From a bacterium (GTDB lineage: Bacteria > SZUA-79 > Acidulodesulfobacterales > Acidulodesulfobacteraceae), in contig JAKAQP010000009.1 in assembly GCA_021822485.1 (NCBI GenBank), forward strand, positions 1 through 45,864: a stretch of DNA of 45,864 bases, read 5' to 3'. A program made the position numbers and the translations under genes. Within the stretch, counting starts at the first letter, position 1, and each line of letters opens with the position of its first letter. The notes beneath the pieces were generated by a model. The model saw only the letters and a list, made by a program, of their open reading frames with translations, did not search any database and had not been told where the DNA came from. Positions 1 to 7,736 of the stretch are shown one piece after another.

Positions 1-718
1 TCATACCCGCCGAAAATATGAGCGGTAAAATAAATACGTCTATTAAGGGATGACCTGAAAGGGCAAACATCGCGGACATCGAAAGTATGGCGACTTCTGT
101 CCCCGTATCGAATCCTAATCCGAAAAGGATTCCGACGAACAGCATCTGCCAGCTTGAAGTTATCAGTTTCATTATCTTGTGAAAGTATCTGTACATAAAT
201 CCGCGTTTTAAAAGTTCTTCCTCTAAAGATTTATCCTTATATTTTTTAAAATTTTTTGCTATGCGTATTATACTTAAAAGTATTGCAATATTCATAATTG
301 CGATTAAATAAAGGAAAAGAGCAGATACTCCGGTACCTATAACGTTGCTGATTTTTGAAAAGGCCGGATAGGATTTTACAACGAATGCTCCTATTGAAAC
401 CGTTATAAAAGTAAGAAAGAAAACGGATAAAGAATGTCCGACGGAAAAGAAGAAGCCGACTCCTGCCGGTTTTTTCCCGTCGTTCATTAATTTCCTCGTC
501 GTGTTGTCTATCGCCGCAATGTGGTCTGCGTCGAGCGCATGTTTTATGCCGAAGAAAAAAGCAAGAGCGCCGAGGCTTAAAAGTTTGGGAAATACCTGCG
601 ACCTGTCGATTAAAATTGCGGTAGAAATAAATAAGTAGGAAATTAACAAAGAATAAAGAATAATAACTCTTTGCTTGAAACTAATGAAACCGAAAAAATT
701 AAAAATGCGCGAAAACAT
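1..718 (-). CDS. NiCoT-family nickel/cobalt transporter, 3' part cut by window edge
   Basis: Inner-membrane permease of the NiCoT (HoxN/NixA) family that takes up Co2+ or Ni2+. The reading frame runs from an ATG at 718 to the window edge without a stop, so about 239 codons are visible and the C-terminus is missing. Near residue 56 is the family signature HALDADH, followed by an IAAIDNTTR stretch; further on are VGHSLSV and a GLGFDTGTEVA stretch, all diagnostic of the family. Several hydrophobic segments alternate with a charged KNFKKYKDKSLEEE loop. A strong GGGAGG Shine-Dalgarno lies at 727-732. The gene follows a cobalamin riboswitch on the same strand, which argues for cobalt rather than nickel as the main substrate. 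Family assignment is firm; the metal is inferred from the riboswitch. Confidence 0.92.
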   Translation of the reverse strand, partial: MFSRIFNFFGFISFKQRVIILYSLLISYLFISTAILIDRSQVFPKLLSLGALAFFFGIKHALDADHIAAIDNTTRKLMNDGKKPAGVGFFFSVGHSLSVFFLTFITVSIGAFVVKSYPAFSKISNVIGTGVSALFLYLIAIMNIAILLSIIRIAKNFKKYKDKSLEEELLKRGFMYRYFHKIMKLITSSWQMLFVGILFGLGFDTGTEVAILSMSAMFALSGHPLIDVFILPLIFSAGM

Positions 719-760
719 AATTAGACCTCCCGCTAATTAATTAAAATTAATTAATTTAAT

Positions 761-940
761 CTCAAAGGCAGGTCTTCCGGCTTAAACATGCGGATAATCC
801 GCCTTCCCGGCATACATTAGCCAGTGGCATACAGGATATCCTTAGCGGTTATCGTTGAATTAATTAGTAAAAATAACCGCCGGTTATTACGGCTGCGGGC
901 ACAGCACGGGCTTTTAACCCGTTTCCCTGCACCTTTAAGT
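761..940 (-). ncRNA. Cobalamin (adenosylcobalamin) riboswitch
   Basis: Read on the minus strand, the region begins with AAAGGTGCAGGGAA, continues through GCTGTGCCCGCAGCCGTAA (the CCCGCAACTGT-type core), then a GCCACTGG arm, and ends in GCCGGAAGACCTGCCTTT, which is the B12-box end of the class. Order and spacing match the cobalamin riboswitch over about 180 nt. It sits in the leader of the NiCoT gene, about 40 nt upstream of its start. In this class, bound cobalamin normally lowers expression of the downstream gene, so cobalt uptake would fall when B12 is plentiful. Confidence 0.93.
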
Positions 941-987
941 TTAAGATTTAATGCTTAAAGTTAAATATAAAATATTATATATAATAT

Positions 988-1015
988 AATATACCCGATA
1001 AAATTATTAAGTCAA
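988..1015 (-). promoter_or_regulatory. Putative sigma70 promoter of the riboswitch-NiCoT transcript
   Basis: On the minus strand TTGACT (1015-1010) is followed after 16 nt by TATATT (993-988), about 50 nt before the riboswitch begins. Assigned by consensus only; the region is very AT-rich, so chance -10 matches are common. Confidence 0.5.
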
Positions 1016-1042
1016 TTAAAATTATGGCCTTAATAAATAAAT

Positions 1043-1071
1043 TTGTTTTTACCCGTCAAAAATTTTATAAT
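1043..1071 (+). promoter_or_regulatory. Putative promoter of the Fur-family gene, close to its start codon
   Basis: TTGTTT (1043-1048), a 17-nt spacer, then TATAAT (1066-1071). The ATG of the regulator is at 1080, eight bases after the -10 box, and no Shine-Dalgarno is visible. A leaderless transcript would explain this arrangement. Confidence 0.45.
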
Positions 1072-1079
1072 TTATTATT

Positions 1080-1526
1080 ATGGACAACATAAATAAAAAA
1101 GAATTTAAAAATACTTTTATTAAATGCATCGAGGAAAAAGGTCTTAGGCACACGAAACAGCGTGAAGTTATAGTAGATGCTTTTTTTTCGGCTGGAAGGC
1201 ATATTACTTCCGAAGAACTGTTTAATATAGTAAAAAAGAAATATCCCGAAATAGGATATGCTACCGTGCAAAGAAATCTCAATTTACTATGTAAATGCTG
1301 TTTAGCTGAAGAAATAAAAATAGGAAAGCAAAAAACAAGATACGAACAAAAATACGGAAACATGCACCATGATCATCTTGTATGTTTGAAATGTGGACGT
1401 CTCATAGAAGTTAACGACGATAAAATAGAAAAACTGCAAGAAAAACTTGCAAAAAAAAATAATTTTACCCCGATAAAACATAAATTAGAAATATACGGAA
1501 TTTGCGCCGACTGTAAATCTAAATAA
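1080..1526 (+). CDS. Fur-family metal-responsive transcriptional regulator
   Basis: A 148-residue winged-helix repressor of the Fur/PerR/Zur family. The N-terminal DNA-binding domain contains LRHTKQREVIVDAF and the recognition helix region IGYATVQRNLNLL near residue 60. The dimerisation and metal domain has the hallmark HHDHLVC at about 96-102, continuing to a CxxC pair (C102, C105), with a second CxxC (ICADC) five residues from the end; these two pairs form the structural zinc site in the family. Length is typical. It is divergent from the NiCoT gene and followed by an Nramp-type gene whose promoter carries a Fur-like inverted repeat, so the neighbour is a likely target. Iron, manganese or peroxide as the signal cannot be decided from sequence alone. 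Confidence 0.92.
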   Translation: MDNINKKEFKNTFIKCIEEKGLRHTKQREVIVDAFFSAGRHITSEELFNIVKKKYPEIGYATVQRNLNLLCKCCLAEEIKIGKQKTRYEQKYGNMHHDHLVCLKCGRLIEVNDDKIEKLQEKLAKKNNFTPIKHKLEIYGICADCKSK

Positions 1527-1574
1527 TCGTTAAAATTGATAAAAAGCAACAAATAAATTGAATTAAATTTTTTG

Positions 1575-1603
1575 TTGACATTATAAATTTATTTTCGTAT
1601 TAT
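1575..1603 (+). promoter_or_regulatory. Consensus sigma70 promoter upstream of the Nramp gene
   Basis: A perfect -35 TTGACA (1575-1580), 17-nt spacer and TATTAT -10 (1598-1603). The expected transcription start falls just before the Fur-like inverted repeat at 1616-1640, leaving a leader of about 105 nt to the start codon at 1717. Confidence 0.7.
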
Positions 1604-1615
1604 GATTTGTATTAT

Positions 1616-1640
1616 AATGATAATGATTTTTATTATCATT
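1616..1640. promoter_or_regulatory. Fur-type operator (9-7-9 inverted repeat)
   Basis: AATGATAAT and its exact reverse complement ATTATCATT are separated by 7 nt. The inner 19 bases (1619-1637) match 16 of 19 positions of the classical Fur box. The site overlaps the start of the transcribed region just downstream of a consensus promoter, a position where a bound repressor would block transcription. The Fur-family gene lies immediately upstream. Confidence 0.75.
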
Positions 1641-1716
1641 TAGTATCGATATAAATTCTATATGATTTTAAAAAAACATATAATTAAAATATAATAACAT
1701 ATATATAATATAATTT

Positions 1717-3066
1717 ATGAAAAATTCCGCTATCGTGGGTCAGGATTACACGGAAGAAAACAGGAATAAAGGAAAAAGACGACAAAGAAAGCGGTCAAGA
1801 GGCAGATTTCCTTTATTTAACAAGAGGTCGCTGTATAAAGGCCTTCATTTTTTAAAGGTGTTAGGTCCAGGTTTCATAGTTATGATAGCCGATATGGATG
1901 CAGGTTCCGTTACTACAGCCGGCGTTTCCGGAGCACAGTGGGGATATAAGCTCATCCCCCTGCAAATACTTCTTATACCGATTTTATATTTAATACAATC
2001 TATGACTTCGAGGCTTGGGTGTGTTACAAGGAAAGGCCACGGCGAGCTTATAAAAGAATATTACGGCAATAAATGGGCGGCATTTGCAACGGCCACGCTT
2101 TTTCTTGTCGTTTTTTCCGCTCTTATTACGGAATTTTCCGGCATAGCGGCAAGCGGGGAGATATTCGGAATACCGAAGGTTTTCAGCGTAGGCGTCAGCT
2201 TTTTAATCCTTTTGTTCGTAGTTTTTACCGGAAGTTACCGAAGAGCTGAGAATATCGCCCTTATTTTTTCGCTTACGGGGTTCGTATTTATACCCGCCGC
2301 TATTTTTGCGCATCCCGATTATCATCAGCTTGTTTTTAAAGGGCTGTTCGGTTCTCAGCCGCTCGGCGACAAAGACTATATATGGCTTATAGCGGCAAAC
2401 GCCGGAGCGGTAATAATGCCGTGGATGATTTATTACCAGCAAAGCGCCACGGTCGATAAAAACTTGTGCAAAAAAGACGTTAAGCTGGCGCAAACCGATA
2501 CGCTTATAGGAAGCATCGCTACCCAGGTTCTTATGATAGCGGTTATAGTTATGACGGCGGCGACTTTATATAAAGCGCATATAGTTCCTTCCACCGCAAA
2601 AGCTATAGGTCAGTCTTTAATACCTTTAGCGGGAAAATACGCAGGGGCTTTGTTTGCCGTCGGTCTTTACAGTTCAAGCATTTTGGCGGCTTTCGTAGTT
2701 TCTATGGCATTTACTTGGGCGGCGGGAGAAACCTGGGGATACAAGCACAGTTTAAATAACCGTTTCAGCGAAGCAAAACTTTTTTATTTTATATACATAG
2801 CTTTAATTTTTATATCTGCGATGATAGTACTTATACCGGGAATACCTTTAGTAACTATTATGGTTGACGTGGAGGCGGCTAACGGGTTTATTCTTCCTAT
2901 AGTCCTCGGATTTTTGATAGCTCTTGCAGGCAGTAAAAGAATACTTGGAGAATATGCATATTCTAAAAAATCGATTGCAGTCGTCGGAATACTCGGCTTA
3001 GTCATGGTAATTCTGGGGATAATAACCGCGCTTCCGCAGAACTGGTTAAATTATATGCATATATAG
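1717..3066 (+). CDS. Nramp-related divalent metal transporter with a variant metal site
   Basis: A 449-residue inner-membrane protein with about 11 hydrophobic segments, related to Nramp/MntH proton-coupled Mn2+/Fe2+ importers. A basic N-terminal tail rich in Lys and Arg precedes the first helix. The TM1 motif, DPGN in classical members, reads DAGS (GFIVMIADMDAGSVTTAG). The TM6 motif, MPH in classical members, is MPWMIYYQQSA, so the Ala and Met ligand positions remain while the His is Trp. These changes place it in a divergent Nramp-related clade. The retained Met speaks against the Mg2+-type relatives, which lack it. No clear Shine-Dalgarno precedes the ATG. Expression is probably metal-repressed through the box at 1616-1640. 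Substrate is inferred: Mn2+ or Fe2+ most likely. Confidence 0.85.
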   Translation: MKNSAIVGQDYTEENRNKGKRRQRKRSRGRFPLFNKRSLYKGLHFLKVLGPGFIVMIADMDAGSVTTAGVSGAQWGYKLIPLQILLIPILYLIQSMTSRLGCVTRKGHGELIKEYYGNKWAAFATATLFLVVFSALITEFSGIAASGEIFGIPKVFSVGVSFLILLFVVFTGSYRRAENIALIFSLTGFVFIPAAIFAHPDYHQLVFKGLFGSQPLGDKDYIWLIAANAGAVIMPWMIYYQQSATVDKNLCKKDVKLAQTDTLIGSIATQVLMIAVIVMTAATLYKAHIVPSTAKAIGQSLIPLAGKYAGALFAVGLYSSSILAAFVVSMAFTWAAGETWGYKHSLNNRFSEAKLFYFIYIALIFISAMIVLIPGIPLVTIMVDVEAANGFILPIVLGFLIALAGSKRILGEYAYSKKSIAVVGILGLVMVILGIITALPQNWLNYMHI

Positions 3067-3096
3067 CTATATAAAATAAAAAAAGCAAAAAAGTCT

Positions 3097-3126
3097 TTGA
3101 TACTATAAATGTGATAGTAATATAAT
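3097..3126 (+). promoter_or_regulatory. Putative promoter just upstream of the beta-barrel gene
   Basis: TTGATA (3097-3102), an 18-nt spacer, and TATAAT (3121-3126). The ATG at 3133 is only six bases after the -10 box and lacks a Shine-Dalgarno. A 6-bp inverted repeat TACTAT/ATAGTA lies inside the spacer. This may give a leaderless mRNA separate from, or in addition to, read-through from the Nramp gene. Confidence 0.4.
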
Positions 3127-3132
3127 AGTGGT

Positions 3133-4422
3133 ATGAAAAACATAATCGCAATAGTCGCTTGCATTTTATTTTTGTGCGTTTCCGCCGTTAATTCTTATGC
3201 AAAGAGCGGCTCCTTTTTGTCGCAGATAAAGCTTTTCGGCACTTTGGCCTCGTCTTATACTTATAATTTTGCCAATCCGGTTGCAAACGAGGAATATCCG
3301 GACGGCAACTATAACGGAAACTACATTGACAATTACAAGGTAAACGGTTTTACAGTAAACGAGTTCGATATAACGGCTTCAAAAAATTCGTTTTCAAACG
3401 GAAGAAATAATTTCGGCATAGGTTTTAAAGTCTCTTTAGATATGGGAGAAAACATTCAGGCAGTAGGACCCTATACGGGAAACTACAATTATTACACGGA
3501 ATCAGTTTATAACCGTCCGTTATACGGATTCAGGCAGTTTTATATATCTTTCGGCATTCCTATAGGAAGCGGATTAAAAATTAGTCTCGGCGAAAAAAAT
3601 TATTTAATAGGTTTTGAATCCTATAATCTTTCGAGGTTATGGGAAAATACCTATTCGCCTATAACGGCTATAGAGCCGGGGGAACTTACCGGAATCTTTT
3701 TTAAATACCCTTTCACTAAAAGGCTGAATATGGTTTTCGGCATAGCTATGACCGATAACGCTTTGTCGCCTATAGACAGATATCCGACGTTTGAATATAT
3801 CGCTTCGTATAAACCGTTTAATTTTTTAAAACTGCACGAAGGCATAGTTTACGGAGCCGAAAATTTTGTCATATACGATAACAATATTTATCAGGATAAT
3901 TTAAATAAATTTTTTTATAATTTCATAGACGCTAAATATAAATTTTTAAAATATTGGACGGCGGTTTTAGATTACGAAGTCGGTTTAAACGGAGGCATAA
4001 ATAAATCTATAGTGTATAGCAGGAATATAAATCCTGCCGAATTCAATTCTTCGCAAAATATTTATCCGTCTGCGCTAATTTCGACGTCCGATTCTACTTT
4101 CGACAAGTCGCGTTTTTCAGGAATAGCTTTTTATCTGCATCATTACGATATATCGCATTACGGCAGGTTTTCGCAGACCGTTAGGGAAGCAGACGTTGCC
4201 GATCCGCAAGGCATGTGGGAAGAAGAAAGCGTCCCCGGTATTGCGTATCGTTATTTCGACTCGACTTTTACTATAGGATACAGGCCGCCCGCCAAAATAC
4301 TTAAAAACGTACAGTTCAGGCTCGAATTTGAAAACCAGCTGGCAAACCGCAGAGTTTACGGCGACGGTAACAGTTTTCAGGACACTATAAACGCTATGGC
4401 GGTTTATACTTTCGGCAATTAA
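3133..4422 (+). CDS. Exported outer-membrane beta-barrel (porin-like) protein, family not recognised
   Basis: A 429-residue protein with a signal peptide (MKNIIAIVACILFLCVSAVN, cleavage after about SYA). The mature part is rich in Tyr, Asn, Phe and Gly and shows alternating hydrophobic/polar strands such as FRQFYISFGIPIGS and LKISLGEKNYLIGFESY, as in outer-membrane barrels. It resembles metal-induced or nutrient-specific porins in general character, but I cannot name a family. It starts 66 bp after the Nramp gene and may be co-regulated with it, acting as an outer-membrane channel for the same metal; that is inference. The C-terminus (AVYTFGN) does not end in the aromatic residue usual for barrel substrates of the BAM machinery. 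Confidence 0.65.
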   Translation: MKNIIAIVACILFLCVSAVNSYAKSGSFLSQIKLFGTLASSYTYNFANPVANEEYPDGNYNGNYIDNYKVNGFTVNEFDITASKNSFSNGRNNFGIGFKVSLDMGENIQAVGPYTGNYNYYTESVYNRPLYGFRQFYISFGIPIGSGLKISLGEKNYLIGFESYNLSRLWENTYSPITAIEPGELTGIFFKYPFTKRLNMVFGIAMTDNALSPIDRYPTFEYIASYKPFNFLKLHEGIVYGAENFVIYDNNIYQDNLNKFFYNFIDAKYKFLKYWTAVLDYEVGLNGGINKSIVYSRNINPAEFNSSQNIYPSALISTSDSTFDKSRFSGIAFYLHHYDISHYGRFSQTVREADVADPQGMWEEESVPGIAYRYFDSTFTIGYRPPAKILKNVQFRLEFENQLANRRVYGDGNSFQDTINAMAVYTFGN

Positions 4423-4454
4423 TTTTACGGCAATTCGGTGCAATTCGGTGCAAC

Positions 4455-4482
4455 TTGACATAGAAAAAATAGATAGTATAAT
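4455..4482 (+). promoter_or_regulatory. Consensus sigma70 promoter of the OmpA-like gene
   Basis: Perfect TTGACA (4455-4460) and perfect TATAAT (4477-4482) with a 16-nt spacer, preceded by a short direct repeat of GCAATTCGGT. The downstream gene starts at 4557. Confidence 0.65.
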
Positions 4483-4556
4483 AAAATTAGATTGTTTTTA
4501 AATAATTTTTATATGTATATATCGATTAAAATTTTATTTTTTTATTAGAGAAAAAA

Positions 4557-5210
4557 ATGTTAAAAAAAATTAAAGTTACGATAATTTCCAATTTGATAGT
4601 TCGCGTTTTTATGATTGCTTTTGCGGTTATTTTTCCCGCTAGCGTTTATGCCAATTCTGCTTTAAATACTTCGTGCGGTTCCGGAAGTTTTGCCGGCACT
4701 TCGTATTTATCGACTCCATGCAGTTCTTCATATAACTGCTGTATAGCCCCAAGTAAACGGGTCGTTAAAAAAGTTAAACCGGTAGCAAAAAAACAAATTA
4801 AAAAAGTTGCGGTTGCCAAAAAACCGGTTATTGTAAAAAAAGTTTGACGTATAATATTTCGGCAAATTATAACGATATACATTTTCCGTTTAATTCCGCC
4901 ATACTTACGTCACATACTTACGTCAAGGGATATTGCTATTTTACACAGAAACGCCGAATACTTAAAACATAATAAAAACGTCGTCGTTCAGATACAGGGT
5001 AATTGCGACAGAAGAGGTTCTGAAGCTTATAATATGGCGTTAGGTTGGAGAAGGGCAAATATTGCAAAATCATATTTAGAAAAATTAGGTATAAACGGCA
5101 ACAGGCTTAAAACAATAAGCTTCGGAAAAGAGAAACCTCTTTGCACTGCTCATACTTTAGCGTGTTATGCTATAAACAGAAGAGATTATTTCGCAGTAGT
5201 TTCTAAATAA
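4557..5210 (+). pseudogene. OmpA/Pal-like periplasmic peptidoglycan-binding protein, frame disrupted twice
   Basis: The first segment (4557-4847, 96 residues) has a signal peptide ending near SVYAN, a Cys- and Ser-rich stretch, and a Lys/Val-rich linker, and stops at TGA 4845-4847 just after an A7 run. Reading on in the -1 frame gives NDIHFPFNSAILTS, the start of an OmpA-C domain. From 4929 the original frame carries the rest: NAEYLKHNKNVVVQIQGNCD, RRGSEAYNMALGWRRA, and NRRDYFAVVSK to a stop at 5208-5210. The middle-to-last shift is explained by a 13-bp tandem duplication at 4900-4925; deleting one copy restores one frame across the domain. Such domains bind diaminopimelate peptidoglycan from the periplasm. 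No lipobox is seen, so it is not a classical Pal lipoprotein. It is a recent pseudogene, a phase-variable gene or an assembly error. Confidence 0.75.
4900..4925 (+). repeat. 13-bp tandem duplication inside the OmpA-like gene
   Basis: Two adjacent identical copies of CATACTTACGTCA (4900-4912 and 4913-4925). Thirteen bases shift the frame by one, and removing either copy joins FNSAILTS to RDIAILHRNAEYL in one frame. Confidence 0.9.
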
Positions 5211-5246
5211 TACAATAAAACGAAAGTTCAAAAGTATATATTTTTT

Positions 5247-5283
5247 AAATCCTCTAAATGCTATTATAAGATTTAGAGGATTT
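5247..5283. terminator. Bidirectional intrinsic terminator
   Basis: A perfect 13-bp inverted repeat (AAATCCTCTAAAT at 5247-5259 and its complement at 5271-5283) with an 11-nt loop, flanked by T-rich tracts on the plus side and A-rich on the minus side. It lies between the convergent OmpA-like and HAD genes. Confidence 0.8.
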
Positions 5284-5303
5284 TTATTTTTAACTTTATA
5301 TTA

Positions 5304-5924
5304 TTATATCGTATCGGTTTTTAAGCCGTATTGGGCTAATTTGTCTTTAGTCGCGGCGTAATCTTTATGCTGAAATGCATTCATACCTAATTTTGCGGCT
5401 GTTTCGACGTTAAAATACCTGTCGTCTATAAAAAGACTTTCTTCGCTTGTTACGTATGCAAGATACATTGCAAGTTTATATATGTTTTCGTCCGGTTTTT
5501 TCATTTTTACAAAACAAGAAGTTACGAAAAAATCGATTAATTCGGTAAGTTTAAATGTTTCTACCCTGTATCTCGAAAGTTCCAGTCCTTCGTTGTTTAA
5601 CGCTACTACTTTTAATTTATATTTGGATTTTAAATATTTAAACAACTCTATCATTTCAGGAATAGACTTGGACCTGCTGAACATAAAATTTTTGAAATCG
5701 GCTTTTGAAAAACTTCTCTCGTCGTAAAAAATTGCTTTATCGAGATAATCGTTTAAAGTTATTCTTCCTTCTTCATATAAAGAGGATAAATAGCCGTGTC
5801 TTTCGGCAAACTCCTCGTAATCGAGATCGAAAGTTTTAGAAGCTAATTTTCTAGAAGCTGTATCCCAGCCGTTTGTAAGAAGAATATTACCGATGTCTAA
5901 AAATAAAGTAGTAATTTTATCCAT
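5304..5924 (-). CDS. HAD-superfamily hydrolase (subfamily IA type)
   Basis: A 206-residue predicted cytosolic phosphatase. Motif I is FLDIGNILLTNGWD near the N-terminus, with the nucleophile Asp followed two residues later by Gly, as in the YihX-like sugar-phosphate phosphatases whose motif reads FDLGNV. Motif II is VVALNNEG, the conserved Lys lies in FVKMKKPDENIYKLAM, and motif III is SLFIDDRYFNVETA. The alpha-helical cap follows motif I. Length is usual for the family. Substrate cannot be predicted; a sugar phosphate is plausible. It is convergent with the OmpA-like gene across a shared terminator and has no visible Shine-Dalgarno. Confidence 0.8.
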   Translation of the reverse strand: MDKITTLFLDIGNILLTNGWDTASRKLASKTFDLDYEEFAERHGYLSSLYEEGRITLNDYLDKAIFYDERSFSKADFKNFMFSRSKSIPEMIELFKYLKSKYKLKVVALNNEGLELSRYRVETFKLTELIDFFVTSCFVKMKKPDENIYKLAMYLAYVTSEESLFIDDRYFNVETAAKLGMNAFQHKDYAATKDKLAQYGLKTDTI

Positions 5925-6024
5925 TAAACAATATATTTATTATAAATTTTAAAATTATATCCTTTAACGATATTTTTTGTTTTAGAATAGCATATATTCA
6001 TACTCAATACGCTCTTCGTAATTT

Positions 6025-6309
6025 TTAATGTCCGCATGTACCGCCGGAACAACTGCATGAAGGGGCAGGAGATGCGGTTTTGCTTTCGTCGGCCGTTTTT
6101 TTTGATTTGCTTCCGCTTGCCGAACTGCCCGAACTTGCATAATCCGTTTTATACCAGCCGGAACCTTTTAACACGAAACTTGAATTGGAGATTAATTTTT
6201 CTAATTTTCCGCCGCATTTTTCGCATTTTTCAAGGGGTTTTTCGTTCATACCCTGAATTACCTCAATATAATTTCCGCAGTCTTTGCATTTGTATTCTCT
6301 GATAGGCAT
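6025..6309 (-). CDS. FmdB-family zinc-ribbon protein
   Basis: A 94-residue protein with the typical FmdB/CxxC_CxxC_SSSS N-terminus MPIREYKCKDCGNYIEV, the second knuckle CEKCGGKLEKLI and the GSGWYKTDY continuation. A Ser/Lys-rich low-complexity tail ends in CSCSGGTCGH, as is common in deltaproteobacterial members. A good GGAGGT Shine-Dalgarno lies about seven bases upstream of the ATG. The family is widespread but its biochemical role is unsettled; a regulatory or metal-chaperone function has been proposed. Confidence 0.88.
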   Translation of the reverse strand: MPIREYKCKDCGNYIEVIQGMNEKPLEKCEKCGGKLEKLISNSSFVLKGSGWYKTDYASSGSSASGSKSKKTADESKTASPAPSCSCSGGTCGH

Positions 6310-6470
6310 TTAATTTACCTCCTTATTAAGTATATATAATTATATTAATTATAACATAAATTTTATATTATTTACATACCGGCAAACTTTATACTATAAT
6401 ATTAAAATATATTTAATTCAATTTATAAAATGTTTATGCCGCTTTATAGTTTATAAAAAAATTTTAAATT

Positions 6471-7103
6471 ATGGAAAACTTTAAAATTCCGGAATATTTC
6501 GGATCTTTAAATGCCGATATTCTTAACGATATTAAAACTTTATTCAAGGTAGAAAATTATTCGGCAGGAGAAAATATTTTTCTGGAAGGAGACAAATCGA
6601 AAGGAATATATTTCGTAGCCGAAGGAACCGTCAAGGTTTATAAATCTTCTAAAGACGGCAAAGAGCAGATTTTAAAGTTGATTTATCCGGGAGAATCGTT
6701 TAACGATATAACTGTTTTCGTGAAAGACGTAAACCCTGCTTCCGCGGATGCCGTTACCGACGTGAAACTATTTTTGTTATCGCGCGAAAATATGATAGGA
6801 CTTATTTACAAATACCCGGAAGTATCTATCAATATAATAAAAAGCATGTCGGAGAAATTGAGGCATCTTACGAATGCCATAGAAGACCTTTCTCTTAAAC
6901 GTACGCAGGAAAGAATCGCCAAAATTCTGCTTTTATTCGATGGCGAAAAGCTCAGCCAGAAAATAATAGCGGATATCGCGGGAACGGCAAGAGAGGTTGT
7001 GTCGCGCGCACTGAAAGAATTTGCGGCACAAGGTATTATAAAATTAGACAAAAGGGATATTATAATACTCGATAAAAAAAAGTTAGAGGATTTGAGCGAA
7101 TAA
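6471..7103 (+). CDS. Crp/Fnr-family transcriptional regulator
   Basis: A 210-residue protein with an N-terminal cyclic-nucleotide-binding fold (YSAGENIFLEGDKSKGIYFV, then GEQIL-type beta roll and YPGESFNDITVF) over about residues 14-130, a dimerisation helix (SEKLRHLTNAIEDLSLKRTQ) and a C-terminal Crp-type helix-turn-helix (IADIAGTAREVVSRALKEF). No N-terminal cysteine cluster is present, so it is not an oxygen-sensing FNR with an iron-sulfur cluster. The cAMP-specific Arg-Ser pair of CRP is not evident. The ligand and targets are unknown. It stands 32 bp before rsmD on the same strand. No Shine-Dalgarno precedes the ATG. Confidence 0.88.
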   Translation: MENFKIPEYFGSLNADILNDIKTLFKVENYSAGENIFLEGDKSKGIYFVAEGTVKVYKSSKDGKEQILKLIYPGESFNDITVFVKDVNPASADAVTDVKLFLLSRENMIGLIYKYPEVSINIIKSMSEKLRHLTNAIEDLSLKRTQERIAKILLLFDGEKLSQKIIADIAGTAREVVSRALKEFAAQGIIKLDKRDIIILDKKKLEDLSE

Positions 7104-7135
7104 TATATACGTAAAATTTATCCATTTATCCATCT

Positions 7136-7729
7136 ATGCGTATTATAGCCGGTTCATTAAAAGGAAGAATAATACCTAACGTATTCGATATCAAAAACGT
7201 TTCTCCATCGTCCGATTTCTTAAAGGGGGTTTTATTTAACGTAATTGGAGACGATATAAACGGCGCCGTTTTTTGCGACTTATACGCAGGAACGGGCAAC
7301 GTCGGTTTCGAGGCTGTTTCGAGAGGCGCGGCTTTCTGCATTTTCGTCGAAACTTCGCCGGAATTGATATCGATAATTATCAATCTTTCAAAGCAGTTCG
7401 GCATAGAGGATAAAGTAAAAATTATAAAAAAGGACGCTTTAAAGGCTTTGGGAAAAGAGGTATTAAGCGAATATAAACCAGATTATATCTTTATCGACCC
7501 TCCGTACGGCAAAGGCTTTTGCGAAACTGCGATTAATAAAATAATTACGGAATATGATACGGAGGAAAAAAACGGCAATGAAGACAAATGCCGCAAATAC
7601 GATAATATAAACATAATTGTCCAGCACGATAAACGGGAAATATTATTGCCGGAATATCTGCCATACAGGCTAATAAACGAAAAAAAGCACGGCAAATCTT
7701 TTTTGTCGTTTTACCGTGCTATTAAATAA
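7136..7729 (+). CDS. rsmD: 16S rRNA (guanine(966)-N(2))-methyltransferase RsmD
   Basis: A 197-residue SAM-dependent methyltransferase that methylates N2 of G966 in 16S rRNA during 30S assembly. It has the RsmD start MRIIAGSLKGR, the SAM-binding DLYAGTGNVG at residues 48-57 and the catalytic motif DPPYGKG at 121-127. Length agrees with the family. In many genomes rsmD adjoins coaD; here coaD is some 13 kb away on the other strand. The gene is convergent with the phosphoketolase, with seven bases between the stop codons. Confidence 0.93.
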   Translation: MRIIAGSLKGRIIPNVFDIKNVSPSSDFLKGVLFNVIGDDINGAVFCDLYAGTGNVGFEAVSRGAAFCIFVETSPELISIIINLSKQFGIEDKVKIIKKDALKALGKEVLSEYKPDYIFIDPPYGKGFCETAINKIITEYDTEEKNGNEDKCRKYDNINIIVQHDKREILLPEYLPYRLINEKKHGKSFLSFYRAIK

Positions 7730-7736
7730 ATATTAG

